Assembly: GCA_014799925.1 (NCBI GenBank)
Contig: JAAVHC010000024.1
Location: 1 to 44,041 of the forward strand
Source: Oscillibacter sp.
GTDB taxonomy: Bacteria; Bacillota; Clostridia; Oscillospirales; Oscillospiraceae
DNA: 44,041 nucleotides
Reading direction: 5' to 3'
In this document: positions 7,445 to 14,485 of the stretch, piece after piece
Layout: every line of letters begins with the position of its first letter
Numbering within the stretch: position 1 is the stretch's first letter
Notes under the pieces: model-generated
What the model was told of the DNA's origin: nothing
Seen by the model: only the letters and a program-made list of their open reading frames with translations
Databases searched by the model: none
Made by a program: the position numbers and the translations under genes

Positions 7445-9244
7445 TTACGCCAGCTCTTCCGTCAGCCGGCAGATCTCGTCGATATACCCGCCGATGATCT
7501 CGATGGTTTCCAGCAGCGGTCCGTCGGTGGAGATGTCCACTCCGGCCATCCGGGCCAGCTCCAGAGGCGTCCTTGTGCCGCCGGCGGTCAGGACCCGCTT
7601 CCAGTCCTCCACGGCGGTCCGGCCCTCGGTCTCAATGCGCCTGCATACCTGGGTGGCAACCGTCAGGCCCGCGCTGTAGGTGTAGGAGTACAGGCCCATA
7701 TAGTAATGGGGCTGGCGCATCCAGGTCAGCTCCGCGCCCTCCGTCAGCTCCACGGCGCCGCCCCAGAACTTCTCCAGGGTTTCCCTCATCAGCCGGTCCA
7801 GAGTCTCCGCCTGGACGCCGCCGCCGGCGTCCACGATCCTGTAGACCTCCCGCTGGTAGGCCGCCTCCAGCAGATGGGTGACGAAGTTGTGGTAGTAGGT
7901 GTTGCTCACCATGCTGCTGAGCACCCAGCGGCGGAACCGCCTGTCCGGGTTGGTCTTCAGCATATAGTGGGCCAGCAGCAGCTCGTTCATGGTGGAGGGG
8001 GCCTCCACGAAGTAGGTGGAGACGTTGGTGCCGAAGACGGACTGCGCCTCGTTGCAGAGCCTGAAGTGTCCCGCGTGGCCCAGCTCGTGGGCCAGGGTGA
8101 ACACGTCGCTCATCTGCCCGTGCCAGGTCAGCAGGATATAGGAATGGCTTCCATACGGGCTGGCGCAGAAGCCGCCGGTGGATTTGCCCTGGTTCTGGGC
8201 GAAGTCCACCCAGCGCTCTCTGTAGGCGTCCCGGACCATCTCCTGATAGTCCTCTCCCATGACGGAAAGGCCCTCGACAATATACTTCCGCGACTCCTCG
8301 ATGGTCACCGGGGGCACATAGCCCGGGTCCACGGGCAGCTTCAGATCGGCGTAGGTCATTTTGTCCAGACCGTGGATCTTTTGCAGCAGTCTGGCGTATT
8401 TCCGCATGTGGGGGGCCAGCCTGTCCATGATGAGGTCGATCTGCCGGTCATACATCTCCCGGCTCACCTTCTGGTCGAAGAGCAGGTAGTCGAAGACCGA
8501 CTGGTATCCCCGCTGGTCGGCAATGGTTTTCTCCGCCTGGACATTGGCCTGATAGGCGGCGGCGGTGACGTTCTCGTACTCCCGGAGCTTTTTGGAGAAA
8601 GCGTCAAAGGCCGTGCGGCGCACCTCGGTGTCCTCGACGTGGGAGTAGTGGTCCTCATAGAGGGAGTACCCCAGGGGGAGCTCCTCTCCCCCGGCCCGGA
8701 AGGAGGGGAACCTCATGTCCGCCAGCTTCGCCATGTTGTAGATCTGGTAGGGCGCGTTGATGACGGGCCGCAGGGCGGCCAGCACCCGCTCGGTCTCCGG
8801 CTGGAGCTGGTAGGGCTTCTGGCGCAGGAGGTCCGCCAGGTAGGGCTGGTTAGGCCCGCCCTGCGCGGCGGCTTCGCGCAGAAGGGCCTCGTCCTGAGCG
8901 ATGATCTCGCTGTCGATGAAGCTCAGGCGGCTGCTCATCTGGGCGTACAGCCGGGAGAACGCCTCATCCCGCTCCTGGAGGGCGGCGTCGCCGTAGTCCA
9001 CGGAGGCGGCCAGGCTGCAGTAGTTCCCCAGAAGGATCATCTGCTCCTCCCACGCCCGGTACTTGTCCAGGCACCCCTGGATGGCCGCCACGGTGGTCAG
9101 CTTTCCCTTATAGTCCCTCTCGATCTCATCCGTCAGCCGGCGGACCTTCTCCATGTCGGCGGTCAGCCTGGCCTCGTCGTCATAAATGGCGCTCAGGTCC
9201 CAGGTCAGCTCCGCCGGGACGTCCCTGCGCTTCATCAGTTCCAT
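7445..9244 (-). CDS. pepF: Oligoendopeptidase F (M3 family zinc peptidase)
   Basis: PepF is a cytosolic zinc metallopeptidase that cuts short peptides, roughly 7-17 residues. The 599-aa length is normal. The HELGH zinc motif is seen in FTLAHELGHAGHF at about residue 384, followed by the downstream Glu ligand in FVEAPSTMNELL. The N-terminal lobe begins with RDVPAELTWDLSAIYDDEA, typical of the family. ATG 9244 has AAGGAGG 7 nt upstream. An inverted repeat at 9273-9307 just upstream may be an operator. The gene ends in a strong terminator. It follows the yitT-type gene on the same strand but is separated by 134 bp and is probably transcribed separately. Confidence 0.97.
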   Translation of the reverse strand: MELMKRRDVPAELTWDLSAIYDDEARLTADMEKVRRLTDEIERDYKGKLTTVAAIQGCLDKYRAWEEQMILLGNYCSLAASVDYGDAALQERDEAFSRLYAQMSSRLSFIDSEIIAQDEALLREAAAQGGPNQPYLADLLRQKPYQLQPETERVLAALRPVINAPYQIYNMAKLADMRFPSFRAGGEELPLGYSLYEDHYSHVEDTEVRRTAFDAFSKKLREYENVTAAAYQANVQAEKTIADQRGYQSVFDYLLFDQKVSREMYDRQIDLIMDRLAPHMRKYARLLQKIHGLDKMTYADLKLPVDPGYVPPVTIEESRKYIVEGLSVMGEDYQEMVRDAYRERWVDFAQNQGKSTGGFCASPYGSHSYILLTWHGQMSDVFTLAHELGHAGHFRLCNEAQSVFGTNVSTYFVEAPSTMNELLLAHYMLKTNPDRRFRRWVLSSMVSNTYYHNFVTHLLEAAYQREVYRIVDAGGGVQAETLDRLMRETLEKFWGGAVELTEGAELTWMRQPHYYMGLYSYTYSAGLTVATQVCRRIETEGRTAVEDWKRVLTAGGTRTPLELARMAGVDISTDGPLLETIEIIGGYIDEICRLTEELA

Positions 9245-9272
9245 CGTTTTTCCTCCTTAAAATTTTATCTGC

Positions 9273-9307
9273 ATGATACCATAAAATGTCCGGTTCCATG
9301 GTATCAT
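9273..9307. promoter_or_regulatory. Inverted repeat upstream of pepF, candidate operator
   Basis: ATGATACCAT (9273-9282) and its exact complement ATGGTATCAT (9298-9307) are separated by 15 nt, 29-63 bp upstream of the pepF start codon. The position fits a dimeric repressor site over the promoter. The T tract needed for a terminator is absent. Confidence 0.55.
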
Positions 9308-9378
9308 ATGCCGTCTCTGCGGCTGTTTTAGCATGGGGAGAGGGGCCGTCAGATCTCCGCGCCCCTGGGGCTCCGCCG

Positions 9379-10251
9379 CTACAGGCCGTCCGGCGTATAC
9401 TCGCTGAAGCCCTCTCCCAGCACCTCGTGGGCTTCGCACACAATGATAAATGCGTTGGGGTCCAGGGCTGTGACGGCGGCCTTGATGGCGGCGATCTGGC
9501 TGCGCTTGAAGGCGCAGAGCACCACCTGCTTCTTGTCTCCGCTGAAGCCGCCCCGCCCGTCCAGCAGCGTGATCCCAAGGTCCATCTGGAGCAGCCGCTG
9601 GGCGACTTCGCCGCTGTGGCTGCTGATGATGTAGGCGATCTTGGCGTTGACGGAGCCATACACCACCGCGTCCATGGCCAGGCTGGAGATGTACATGGAG
9701 ATGATGCCGTAAAGGGCGTTGTTCACGCTGTGGAAGGTCATGGCGTACAGGCAGATGACGATCACGTCGATGCTCAGGCACAGCCGCCCGATGGATATGT
9801 GGCGGAACCTGTATTTCAGCAGCCGCGCCGCCAGCTCCGTGCCGCCGGTGGTGGCGCCCACCGTCAGCATCAATCCCATGGAAATCCCCAGCAGCACGCC
9901 GCCATATACGCTGGCCAGCAGCGGCTCCATGGGCTGGAAGGCGTATGCCGCGGCCAGACCGTCCAGCATCAGGGACCCGATGGTCATGGCAAACAGGGAG
10001 GAGATGAGCAGCTTGACGCCCTGCTTGCGCACGCCGATGATAAACAGGGGAACGTTCAGGACAATGGACATCACGCCGATGGGCAGGATGGGGACAAAAC
10101 GGTTAATGATCTGGGCCACGCCGGTAAAGCCGCCCATGGAGATGTTGTTCGGCTGAAAAAACCAGTTGAAGCACAGCGCGTACAGCGCGCTGCCCAGCGT
10201 GATCACGCCGTACTCATACAGCCAGCGCATCATCGGATTCTTGCTCTTCAT
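9379..10251 (-). CDS. YitT family membrane protein (YitT plus DUF2179)
   Basis: This 290-aa protein has an N-terminal YitT membrane domain. It has about five to six TM segments, with NWFFQPNNISMGGFTGVAQII and GATTGGTELAARLL as the two characteristic repeats. A C-terminal cytosolic DUF2179 domain (about 215-290; AYIISSHSGEVAQRLL, KKQVVLCAFKRSQI, FIIVCEAHEVLGEGF) follows. That domain has a ferredoxin-like pattern and is thought to be a sensor or ligand domain. Family function is unknown, although transport is often suggested. ATG 10251 has a GGAGGAG site. A promoter is at 10313-10341 and a terminator-like hairpin lies between promoter and start. Confidence 0.92.
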   Translation of the reverse strand: MKSKNPMMRWLYEYGVITLGSALYALCFNWFFQPNNISMGGFTGVAQIINRFVPILPIGVMSIVLNVPLFIIGVRKQGVKLLISSLFAMTIGSLMLDGLAAAYAFQPMEPLLASVYGGVLLGISMGLMLTVGATTGGTELAARLLKYRFRHISIGRLCLSIDVIVICLYAMTFHSVNNALYGIISMYISSLAMDAVVYGSVNAKIAYIISSHSGEVAQRLLQMDLGITLLDGRGGFSGDKKQVVLCAFKRSQIAAIKAAVTALDPNAFIIVCEAHEVLGEGFSEYTPDGL

Positions 10252-10267
10252 GGCGACTCCTCCATCA

Positions 10268-10296
10268 AAAGCGCGGGACGCTTCGCGTCCCGCTTT
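10268..10296 (-). terminator. Terminator-like hairpin in the leader of the yitT-type gene
   Basis: GCGGGACG/CGTCCCGC with a CTTCG-type loop is followed on the reverse strand by GCTTTTG. It lies after the GNAT stop (10359) but also downstream of a good promoter at 10313-10341. It may therefore end GNAT transcripts, attenuate yitT, or both. Confidence 0.7.
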
Positions 10297-10312
10297 GTGA
10301 ATTATTCACCTT

Positions 10313-10341
10313 ATTATACAATTTCCCGGCGGCTTTGGCAA
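10313..10341 (-). promoter_or_regulatory. Promoter of the yitT-type gene
   Basis: Reverse strand TTGCCA (10341-10336), 17 nt, TATAAT (10318-10313). Predicted transcripts would start near 10306 and cross the hairpin at 10268-10296. Confidence 0.72.
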
Positions 10342-10358
10342 GAGGAAATTGGAAAAGA

Positions 10359-10889
10359 TCATGGTTTCCACAGGATATTTTCCACCGAGACGACATTCTC
10401 TCCCTTGAAATCCAGCTCCATGGTGGTCAGATGGACAAACCCCAGCTTCTCCTGGAGCTTTGCCGACACGGTGTTGAAGTCGAAATGGCCGCACTGAACG
10501 TAGTCCATCCCTTCCTCACAAAAGAGACGGTCGATCACGCCCCGCACCGCCTCCGACATGAGCCCCTGCCGCCGGTACTGCCGGGAGATGCAGAAGCTCA
10601 GGCTACGTCCCTGCTTCCCCGTCAGGGCGGGCAGGTCCAGCAGGTGGGCGGGGACCGGCGTGACGTTCAGGTTGCCGATGACCCGGCCCGTCTTCCTGAG
10701 AATCAGGACATAGCTCCGTTCCTCTTTGTCTTTCAGCCAGTCGAAGGTGACCCGCGCGGCCTCCTCCGTGTCCATAGGGTCGTTGCCCATCATGCGGCAC
10801 ATCTCCGCGTCCATGGCGTAGGCGCAGAAGCCGGCAAAATCCTCCTCCCGGAATTTTCGCAGGATGAGGCGGTCAGTTTCCAGAAACAT
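10359..10889 (-). CDS. GNAT family N-acetyltransferase (RimJ/RimL-like)
   Basis: GNAT enzymes move acetyl from acetyl-CoA to amines. The 176-aa protein begins FLETDRLILRKFREEDF and has the RimJ/RimL type layout. A GRVIGNLNV strand is followed by LSFCISRQYRRQGLMSEA, which carries the acetyl-CoA pyrophosphate-binding Q/RxxGL/A loop, and then SAKLQEKLGF. This subgroup often acts on ribosomal protein N-termini, but the substrate here is unknown. ATG 10889 follows GGAGG. It has its own promoter with an overlapping inverted repeat (10922-10953) and looks like a single-gene unit. Confidence 0.93.
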   Translation of the reverse strand: MFLETDRLILRKFREEDFAGFCAYAMDAEMCRMMGNDPMDTEEAARVTFDWLKDKEERSYVLILRKTGRVIGNLNVTPVPAHLLDLPALTGKQGRSLSFCISRQYRRQGLMSEAVRGVIDRLFCEEGMDYVQCGHFDFNTVSAKLQEKLGFVHLTTMELDFKGENVVSVENILWKP

Positions 10890-10921
10890 GGGGGGGTTCC
10901 TCCGTAAATGATAAAGTCAAT

Positions 10922-10953
10922 TTCAATATAACATATTGAAGCCCTCATTACAA
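10922..10953 (-). promoter_or_regulatory. Promoter with overlapping operator for the GNAT gene
   Basis: Reverse strand TTGTAA (10953-10948), 17 nt, TATATT (10930-10925). TTCAATAT/ATATTGAA, a perfect 8-bp inverted repeat with a 3-nt spacer at 10922-10940, covers the -10 box. This suggests repression by a dimeric regulator. Confidence 0.6.
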
Positions 10954-11019
10954 GAACTGCTGGTTGATCCGATGAAACCATAAACCGGCGCCGCTCATCT
11001 GATCCCGGAAAGAAAGCGC

Positions 11020-11048
11020 GTGACAAAATCCGGCCCATGTGTTATGAT
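11020..11048 (+). promoter_or_regulatory. Promoter of the pyrophosphatase gene
   Basis: GTGACA (11020-11025), 17 nt, TATGAT (11043-11048), about 120 nt upstream of the start codon. Confidence 0.6.
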
Positions 11049-11167
11049 GAACTGGAAAAATCCGGTGTACCGCTTCCCGCGCTGCCCATCATTCCGGCTG
11101 CGCGGCGGGAGGCCGCGAGAGCCCGGGGGTATCTATTACAAAATCTGAAAGCAAGGAGTAACAAGCG

Positions 11168-12784
11168 ATGGAACAGATCTACGTTACCGGCCATCGGAAT
11201 CCGGATACGGATTCCATTGTTTCCGCCATGGCCTACGCGGCCCTGCGCAGCGCGACCGGAGACCGGCAGTACGTGGCCGCCCGCCTGGGCCATATCAGCG
11301 ACGAGACCAGACTGGTTCTCGATCATTTTGGCTTTGACCCGCCTCTTCTCATTAAGAATATGCGCACCCAGGTGCTGGACCTGGACTACGATGTGCCGCC
11401 CATCCTGCATGAGGCGGTGACCGTCAACCGCGCCTGGTCCGCCATGGAAAAGGACAAGCATATTTCCGCCATCCCGATCACGGACGACGAGGGCCGCCTG
11501 CGGGGCATGATGACCGCCGGGGACATTGCCGCCTATGACATGGAGACCATCGGGACGCCCGAGCTGTGGGACGTGCCGCTGTTCAACATCCTCAGCGTTC
11601 TGGAGGGCCAGCCCCTGGTGGAGCCGGCGGAGGCGGTCAATACCGTTTCCGGGGAGGTCATCCTGGCGCTGCCCCAGTCCTCGGAGCTGCCCCCCTTCCG
11701 GCAGAAGGATACCATTCTCATCTGCGGCAACCAGCCGGAGATGCTGCGCGAGGCGGTTGCCTTCGGCGTGGCCTGCATCATTCTCTGTCAGGCGGAGCTG
11801 CCTGACGACGTGCGGGACATGGCGGGGAACACCTGCATCATCTCCACCCCCTATGACGGCTACCGCGCCGTCCGCCGGATTTTCCAGGCCATCCCCGTGG
11901 GCCGCCTGGCGCAGCGGGAGGACATCACCGCTTTCCACCTTACCGATTATATCGACGACGTGCAGGAGGTCGTCCTGAAAAGCCGCTACCGCAGCTATCC
12001 CATTCTGGACGAGCAGGAGCGGGTGGTGGGGACCCTGTCCCGCTACCACCTTATCAGGCCCCGGCGCAAGCGGGTGGTGCTGGTGGACCACAACGAGGCG
12101 GCGCAGTCGGTGCCCGGTTTGGAGGAGGCGGACGTGCTGGCCATTATCGACCACCACCGTCTGGCGGATATTCAGACCAAAAATCCCATCTATTTCCGCA
12201 ACGAGCCGGTGGGCAGCACCTGTACCATCGTGGCGGGGATGTATCAGGAGCGGGGCCTGATGCCCTCGCCCAAGCTGGCGGGCCTCATGGCGGCGGCCAT
12301 CGTGTCGGATACGGTGATGTTCAAATCCCCCACCTGTACGGACCGGGACCGCCGCATGGCGGAGCGGCTGGCCCATATCGCGAATCTGTCTCTGGACGAG
12401 CTGGGCCGGGAGATTTTCTCCGCCTCCACGCCGGAGGACAAGCCGGTGGAGCAGCTGTTGTTTACCGATTTCAAGGAGTTCCACATTGCCGGCCACGACT
12501 TCGGCGTGGGGCAGATCACCTGCGTGGACTCCGACCGCCAGCTGCGGCGGAAGGAGGAATTCCTGAAGCTGATGGAAAAGACCAAGGAGGAGCACAAGTA
12601 CAGCATGATCCTGCTGATGCTGACGGACGTGCTGCTGGAGGGCAGCAAGGTGCTGTGCGTAGGCGGCGAGGACACGTTCCAGCAGGCGTTCAACACGGAG
12701 CTGAAGGAGCACGAGGCGTTTCTGCCTCACGTGATGTCCCGGAAGAAGCAGATCATTCCCATGCTGTCGGCCCTTTGGGGGTAA
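11168..12784 (+). CDS. ppaC: Mn-dependent inorganic pyrophosphatase with CBS and DRTGG domains
   Basis: This family II enzyme hydrolyses pyrophosphate to phosphate and pulls biosynthetic reactions forward. The DHH phosphoesterase core is split: the N-terminal TGHRNPDTDS (residues 7-16) supplies metal ligands, and RVVLVDHNE and IIDHHRLADI follow after about residue 300. A regulatory CBS - DRTGG - CBS insert occupies about 65-300. This insert binds adenine nucleotides in characterised clostridial CBS-PPases. The C-terminal DHHA2 domain ends the 538-aa protein, with SRKKQII as substrate-binding segment. ATG 11168 follows AAGGAG by 9 nt. The gene is monocistronic and is followed by a hairpin repeat element. 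Confidence 0.96.
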   Translation: MEQIYVTGHRNPDTDSIVSAMAYAALRSATGDRQYVAARLGHISDETRLVLDHFGFDPPLLIKNMRTQVLDLDYDVPPILHEAVTVNRAWSAMEKDKHISAIPITDDEGRLRGMMTAGDIAAYDMETIGTPELWDVPLFNILSVLEGQPLVEPAEAVNTVSGEVILALPQSSELPPFRQKDTILICGNQPEMLREAVAFGVACIILCQAELPDDVRDMAGNTCIISTPYDGYRAVRRIFQAIPVGRLAQREDITAFHLTDYIDDVQEVVLKSRYRSYPILDEQERVVGTLSRYHLIRPRRKRVVLVDHNEAAQSVPGLEEADVLAIIDHHRLADIQTKNPIYFRNEPVGSTCTIVAGMYQERGLMPSPKLAGLMAAAIVSDTVMFKSPTCTDRDRRMAERLAHIANLSLDELGREIFSASTPEDKPVEQLLFTDFKEFHIAGHDFGVGQITCVDSDRQLRRKEEFLKLMEKTKEEHKYSMILLMLTDVLLEGSKVLCVGGEDTFQQAFNTELKEHEAFLPHVMSRKKQIIPMLSALWG

Positions 12785-12790
12785 TCTTTT

Positions 12791-12910
12791 GGCCCGGGGG
12801 CTTCGCGCCCCCGGACCCTGCGGGTACTTTTCCCCCACGGGAAAAGTACCCAAAAGCGTGCCCGAACCTACGGTTCGGGACTCCCTTTTGGGCGTCGCCC
12901 AGAGGGCGAC
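12791..12910 (-). repeat. Dispersed multi-hairpin element, copy 1
   Basis: Four perfect stem-loops follow each other: 12794-12814 (CCGGGGG/CCCCCGG), 12822-12851 (13-bp GGGTACTTTTCCC arm), 12861-12879 (CCCGAACC/GGTTCGGG) and 12894-12910 (GTCGCCC/GGGCGAC). Read on the reverse strand, the order and linkers match copies 2 (13163-13290) and 3 (19182-19312). It lies directly after ppaC and may also stop its transcription. Confidence 0.82.
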
Positions 12911-12929
12911 ACCTCATGTTTTTATTTTG

Positions 12930-13049
12930 TTTGCGCCCGTGGCACAGTCTGGTTTTGCCTACCGTACTGCCGTCCGCCTCGCTCCCCTTCTGCGTCTGTT
13001 TCAGTGTGGTCATCGGCAGCCCCTACCGTATCGCTTTGGGGACTCCCGG
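12930..13049 (+). repeat. Dispersed intergenic repeat R2, copy 1
   Basis: About 120 bp starting TTTGCGCCCGTGGCAC and ending GGGGACTCCCGG. It is clearly similar to 17996-18115, with shared blocks CTGCCGTCCGC, CGTCTGTTTC and GCCCCTACCGT. No ORF in it has a protein-like sequence. The rest of 12785-13312 holds only these repeats. Confidence 0.75.
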
Positions 13050-13162
13050 CGGTGGTGAGCAGTCCGACCAGAAGCGGCTTAGCTTCTCCGGGTTCGTTAG
13101 AATCCGTGGGTAGACGAACATTCCGGCGCGTTTTGATTGGTGCTGTCGGTAGAGTCAAACCA

Positions 13163-13290
13163 GTCAGGTCGTAGCGCAAATAAATAAAAACATTCGGGGA
13201 TTCTCAAGGGGTCTCGACCCCTTGAGCGTGCTTTTGGTACTTTTCCCACGGGGGAAAAGTACGAATCCGCTCTGCCCCGGCAGGGGCAAA
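13163..13290 (+). repeat. Dispersed multi-hairpin element, copy 2
   Basis: CAGGTCGTAGCGCAAA leads into a 10-bp stem at 13203-13226 (CTCAAGGGGT/ACCCCTTGAG). A GCGTGCTTTT linker, an 11-bp GTACTTTTCCC stem (13237-13262) and a TGCCCC/GGGGCA stem (13273-13288) follow. The linker and GTAC stem match copies 1 and 3, while the first stem differs in sequence but stays fully paired. Confidence 0.78.
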
Positions 13291-13312
13291 ATCCAAAAAC
13301 AGGAGACCACAT

Positions 13313-13933
13313 ATGGAAGTCGTCAACAACAAAGAAGGAAAACCCCTGGAGTTTTACCTGGAGAGATACAGGGAAATGGACCCCGCCGAAATGGCCGCCC
13401 GGTGCGGCCTGCCCTACAGCGGGGAAACGCGGACCATCGCCATGAACCTGCTGGGGGAGCAGTTTCTCGTCTCCCACCCGGACTACACCGTGGTAGGGCC
13501 CACCCCGCTGACCAACGCGGAACGGATTCTGTTTCTGCGTTATCTGCTGGACGGGCGGAAGACCCAGCCCCTGGGCCAGTACCTGACCTACCGGGAGTTC
13601 CCCTGGGGGGAGGTCTACCTCCAGCAGTTTACCGGCCGGTGCATCAGGCGCTTCGCTTTCTCTTATGGAAGCAAACCGGAGCTGCTGAGCAGGATTATGG
13701 AAAAGCTCCCCGCCAGACGTCTCAGCCGCAGCGATTGCGGCTGGGAGCTGGAGCTGATGGAGGGGCTGACGATCCAGTTCCTCCTGTGGGTGGGAGACGA
13801 CGAGTTCCCTCCCAACGCTCAGATCCTGTTTTCTGACAACTTCCGCTATGCTTTTACGGCGGAGGACCTGGCAAACGTGGGAGACATCGTTCTGAACCGG
13901 ATGAAGAAGATCGGGGCCGGATTGGCCGGGTAA
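13313..13933 (+). CDS. DUF3786 domain protein
   Basis: This 206-aa soluble protein matches the DUF3786 pattern, with an N-terminal CGLPYSGETRTIAMNLLGEQFLVSHPDYTV segment. It also has LTNAERILFLRYLLDG, REFPWGEVYLQQF and the C-terminal FLLWVGDDEFPPNAQILFSDN. The family occurs in anaerobes. A link to corrinoid or metal proteins is sometimes suggested but no activity is established. ATG 13313 has CAGGAGA 7 nt upstream. The gene is preceded by hairpin-element copy 2 and followed by the folT riboswitch promoter, so it is probably monocistronic. No signal peptide or TM segment is seen. Confidence 0.85.
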   Translation: MEVVNNKEGKPLEFYLERYREMDPAEMAARCGLPYSGETRTIAMNLLGEQFLVSHPDYTVVGPTPLTNAERILFLRYLLDGRKTQPLGQYLTYREFPWGEVYLQQFTGRCIRRFAFSYGSKPELLSRIMEKLPARRLSRSDCGWELELMEGLTIQFLLWVGDDEFPPNAQILFSDNFRYAFTAEDLANVGDIVLNRMKKIGAGLAG

Positions 13934-13964
13934 CAAATTTTTCCGGATTTCTTTGTTAAAGTTA

Positions 13965-13993
13965 TTGCAATCATAGCGCCTATGGTGTATAAT
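13965..13993 (+). promoter_or_regulatory. Promoter of the folT leader
   Basis: TTGCAA (13965-13970), 17 nt, TATAAT (13988-13993) preceded by TG. The THF riboswitch starts about 50 nt downstream. Confidence 0.85.
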
Positions 13994-14042
13994 CACCCCG
14001 TTGCCGGGGTGAGGGTCCCGGCGGCGACAACCAAATAGGATT

Positions 14043-14147
14043 GGTAGAGTAAGCATATCGCGTAAAGTGGCAAGCGGCTGGGAAGTTGCCCTTGCACGAA
14101 AGGCCCCCGCGAAATAGGGTCTACGATGGTGTGCTGCATCCGCTACC
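14043..14147 (+). ncRNA. Tetrahydrofolate (THF) riboswitch, folT type
   Basis: The aptamer closes with GGTAG (14043-14047) and CTACC (14143-14147). It has the class hallmarks: GAGTA after the first strand, CGCGTAAAGTG near 14060, and CTGCATCCGCTACC at the 3' end. A long variable internal arm (AAGTGGCAAGCGG...CTTGC) lies between. The class binds THF derivatives and lowers expression of folate genes when they are plentiful. A terminator at 14275-14321 and folT follow, which is the expected arrangement. Confidence 0.93.
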
Positions 14148-14251
14148 TGGGCGGCGCGTTGCGCCGCCGGGACCGGTCTTCTGGCCGCAGGCTGAATGAC
14201 GGTCCCCGGGGCAGCTGGCTGCACAAAGTATCGGGCAAGTGTACTTTGTGC
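14148..14251 (+). other. Structured leader between riboswitch and terminator
   Basis: Three stems are visible: GGCGGCGC/GCGCCGCC (14150-14168), GGGACCG/CGGTCCC (14169-14206) and GCACAAAGTA/TACTTTGTGC (14221-14251). The last is followed by TTCCGTTTT and could be an extra terminator. The leader is longer than a minimal THF expression platform needs. Confidence 0.6.
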
Positions 14252-14274
14252 TTCCGTTTTCCGGGATGTATCCG

Positions 14275-14321
14275 TGCCAATCCTGGCCGTTCTGTACGGC
14301 TTGGATTGGCATGTTTTTGTT
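14275..14321 (+). terminator. Riboswitch-controlled terminator before folT
   Basis: An outer stem TGCCAATCC/GGATTGGCA and an inner stem GCCGT/ACGGC are separated by a 2x2 internal loop. TGTTTTTGTT follows immediately. The position between the THF aptamer and folT fits ligand-dependent transcription termination. Confidence 0.85.
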
Positions 14322-14401
14322 CCGGGGGCCCTGAATGGAAGCCCTACTTTACCTCCTAAACATCAGCCCCACCGGGGCGAAAATTTAAGGAGGAAGCGCA
14401 A

Positions 14402-14485
14402 ATGGAGCGTAACCCGTCAACCAGCGTCCCGCGTTCCGGGACCAGCCCCCGCCAGAACCCCGGGAAGGAGGTGCCGGCCCTGTGA
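14402..14485 (+). CDS. 27-codon upstream ORF overlapping folT
   Basis: ATG 14402 follows a strong TAAGGAGG (about 9 nt). The ORF encodes a Pro/Ser/Arg-rich 27-residue peptide (MERNPSTSVPRSG...KEVPAL) and its TGA overlaps the folT GTG start as GTGA. The folT ribosome binding site AAGGAGG (14465-14471) lies inside it. It most likely couples folT translation to upstream translation or is a leader peptide. I recognise no family. Confidence 0.5.
   Translation: MERNPSTSVPRSGTSPRQNPGKEVPAL

Noticed and set aside
7361-9331. 656-aa forward frame over pepF
   Set aside because: Antisense shadow; pepF has the zinc motif and a ribosome binding site.
12794-13290. CRISPR array
   Set aside because: Hairpins are not equal-length direct repeats with regular spacers; no cas genes are near.
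12785-13312. Small ORFs between ppaC and the DUF3786 gene
   Set aside because: All fall in repeats, lack ribosome binding sites and differ between repeat copies.
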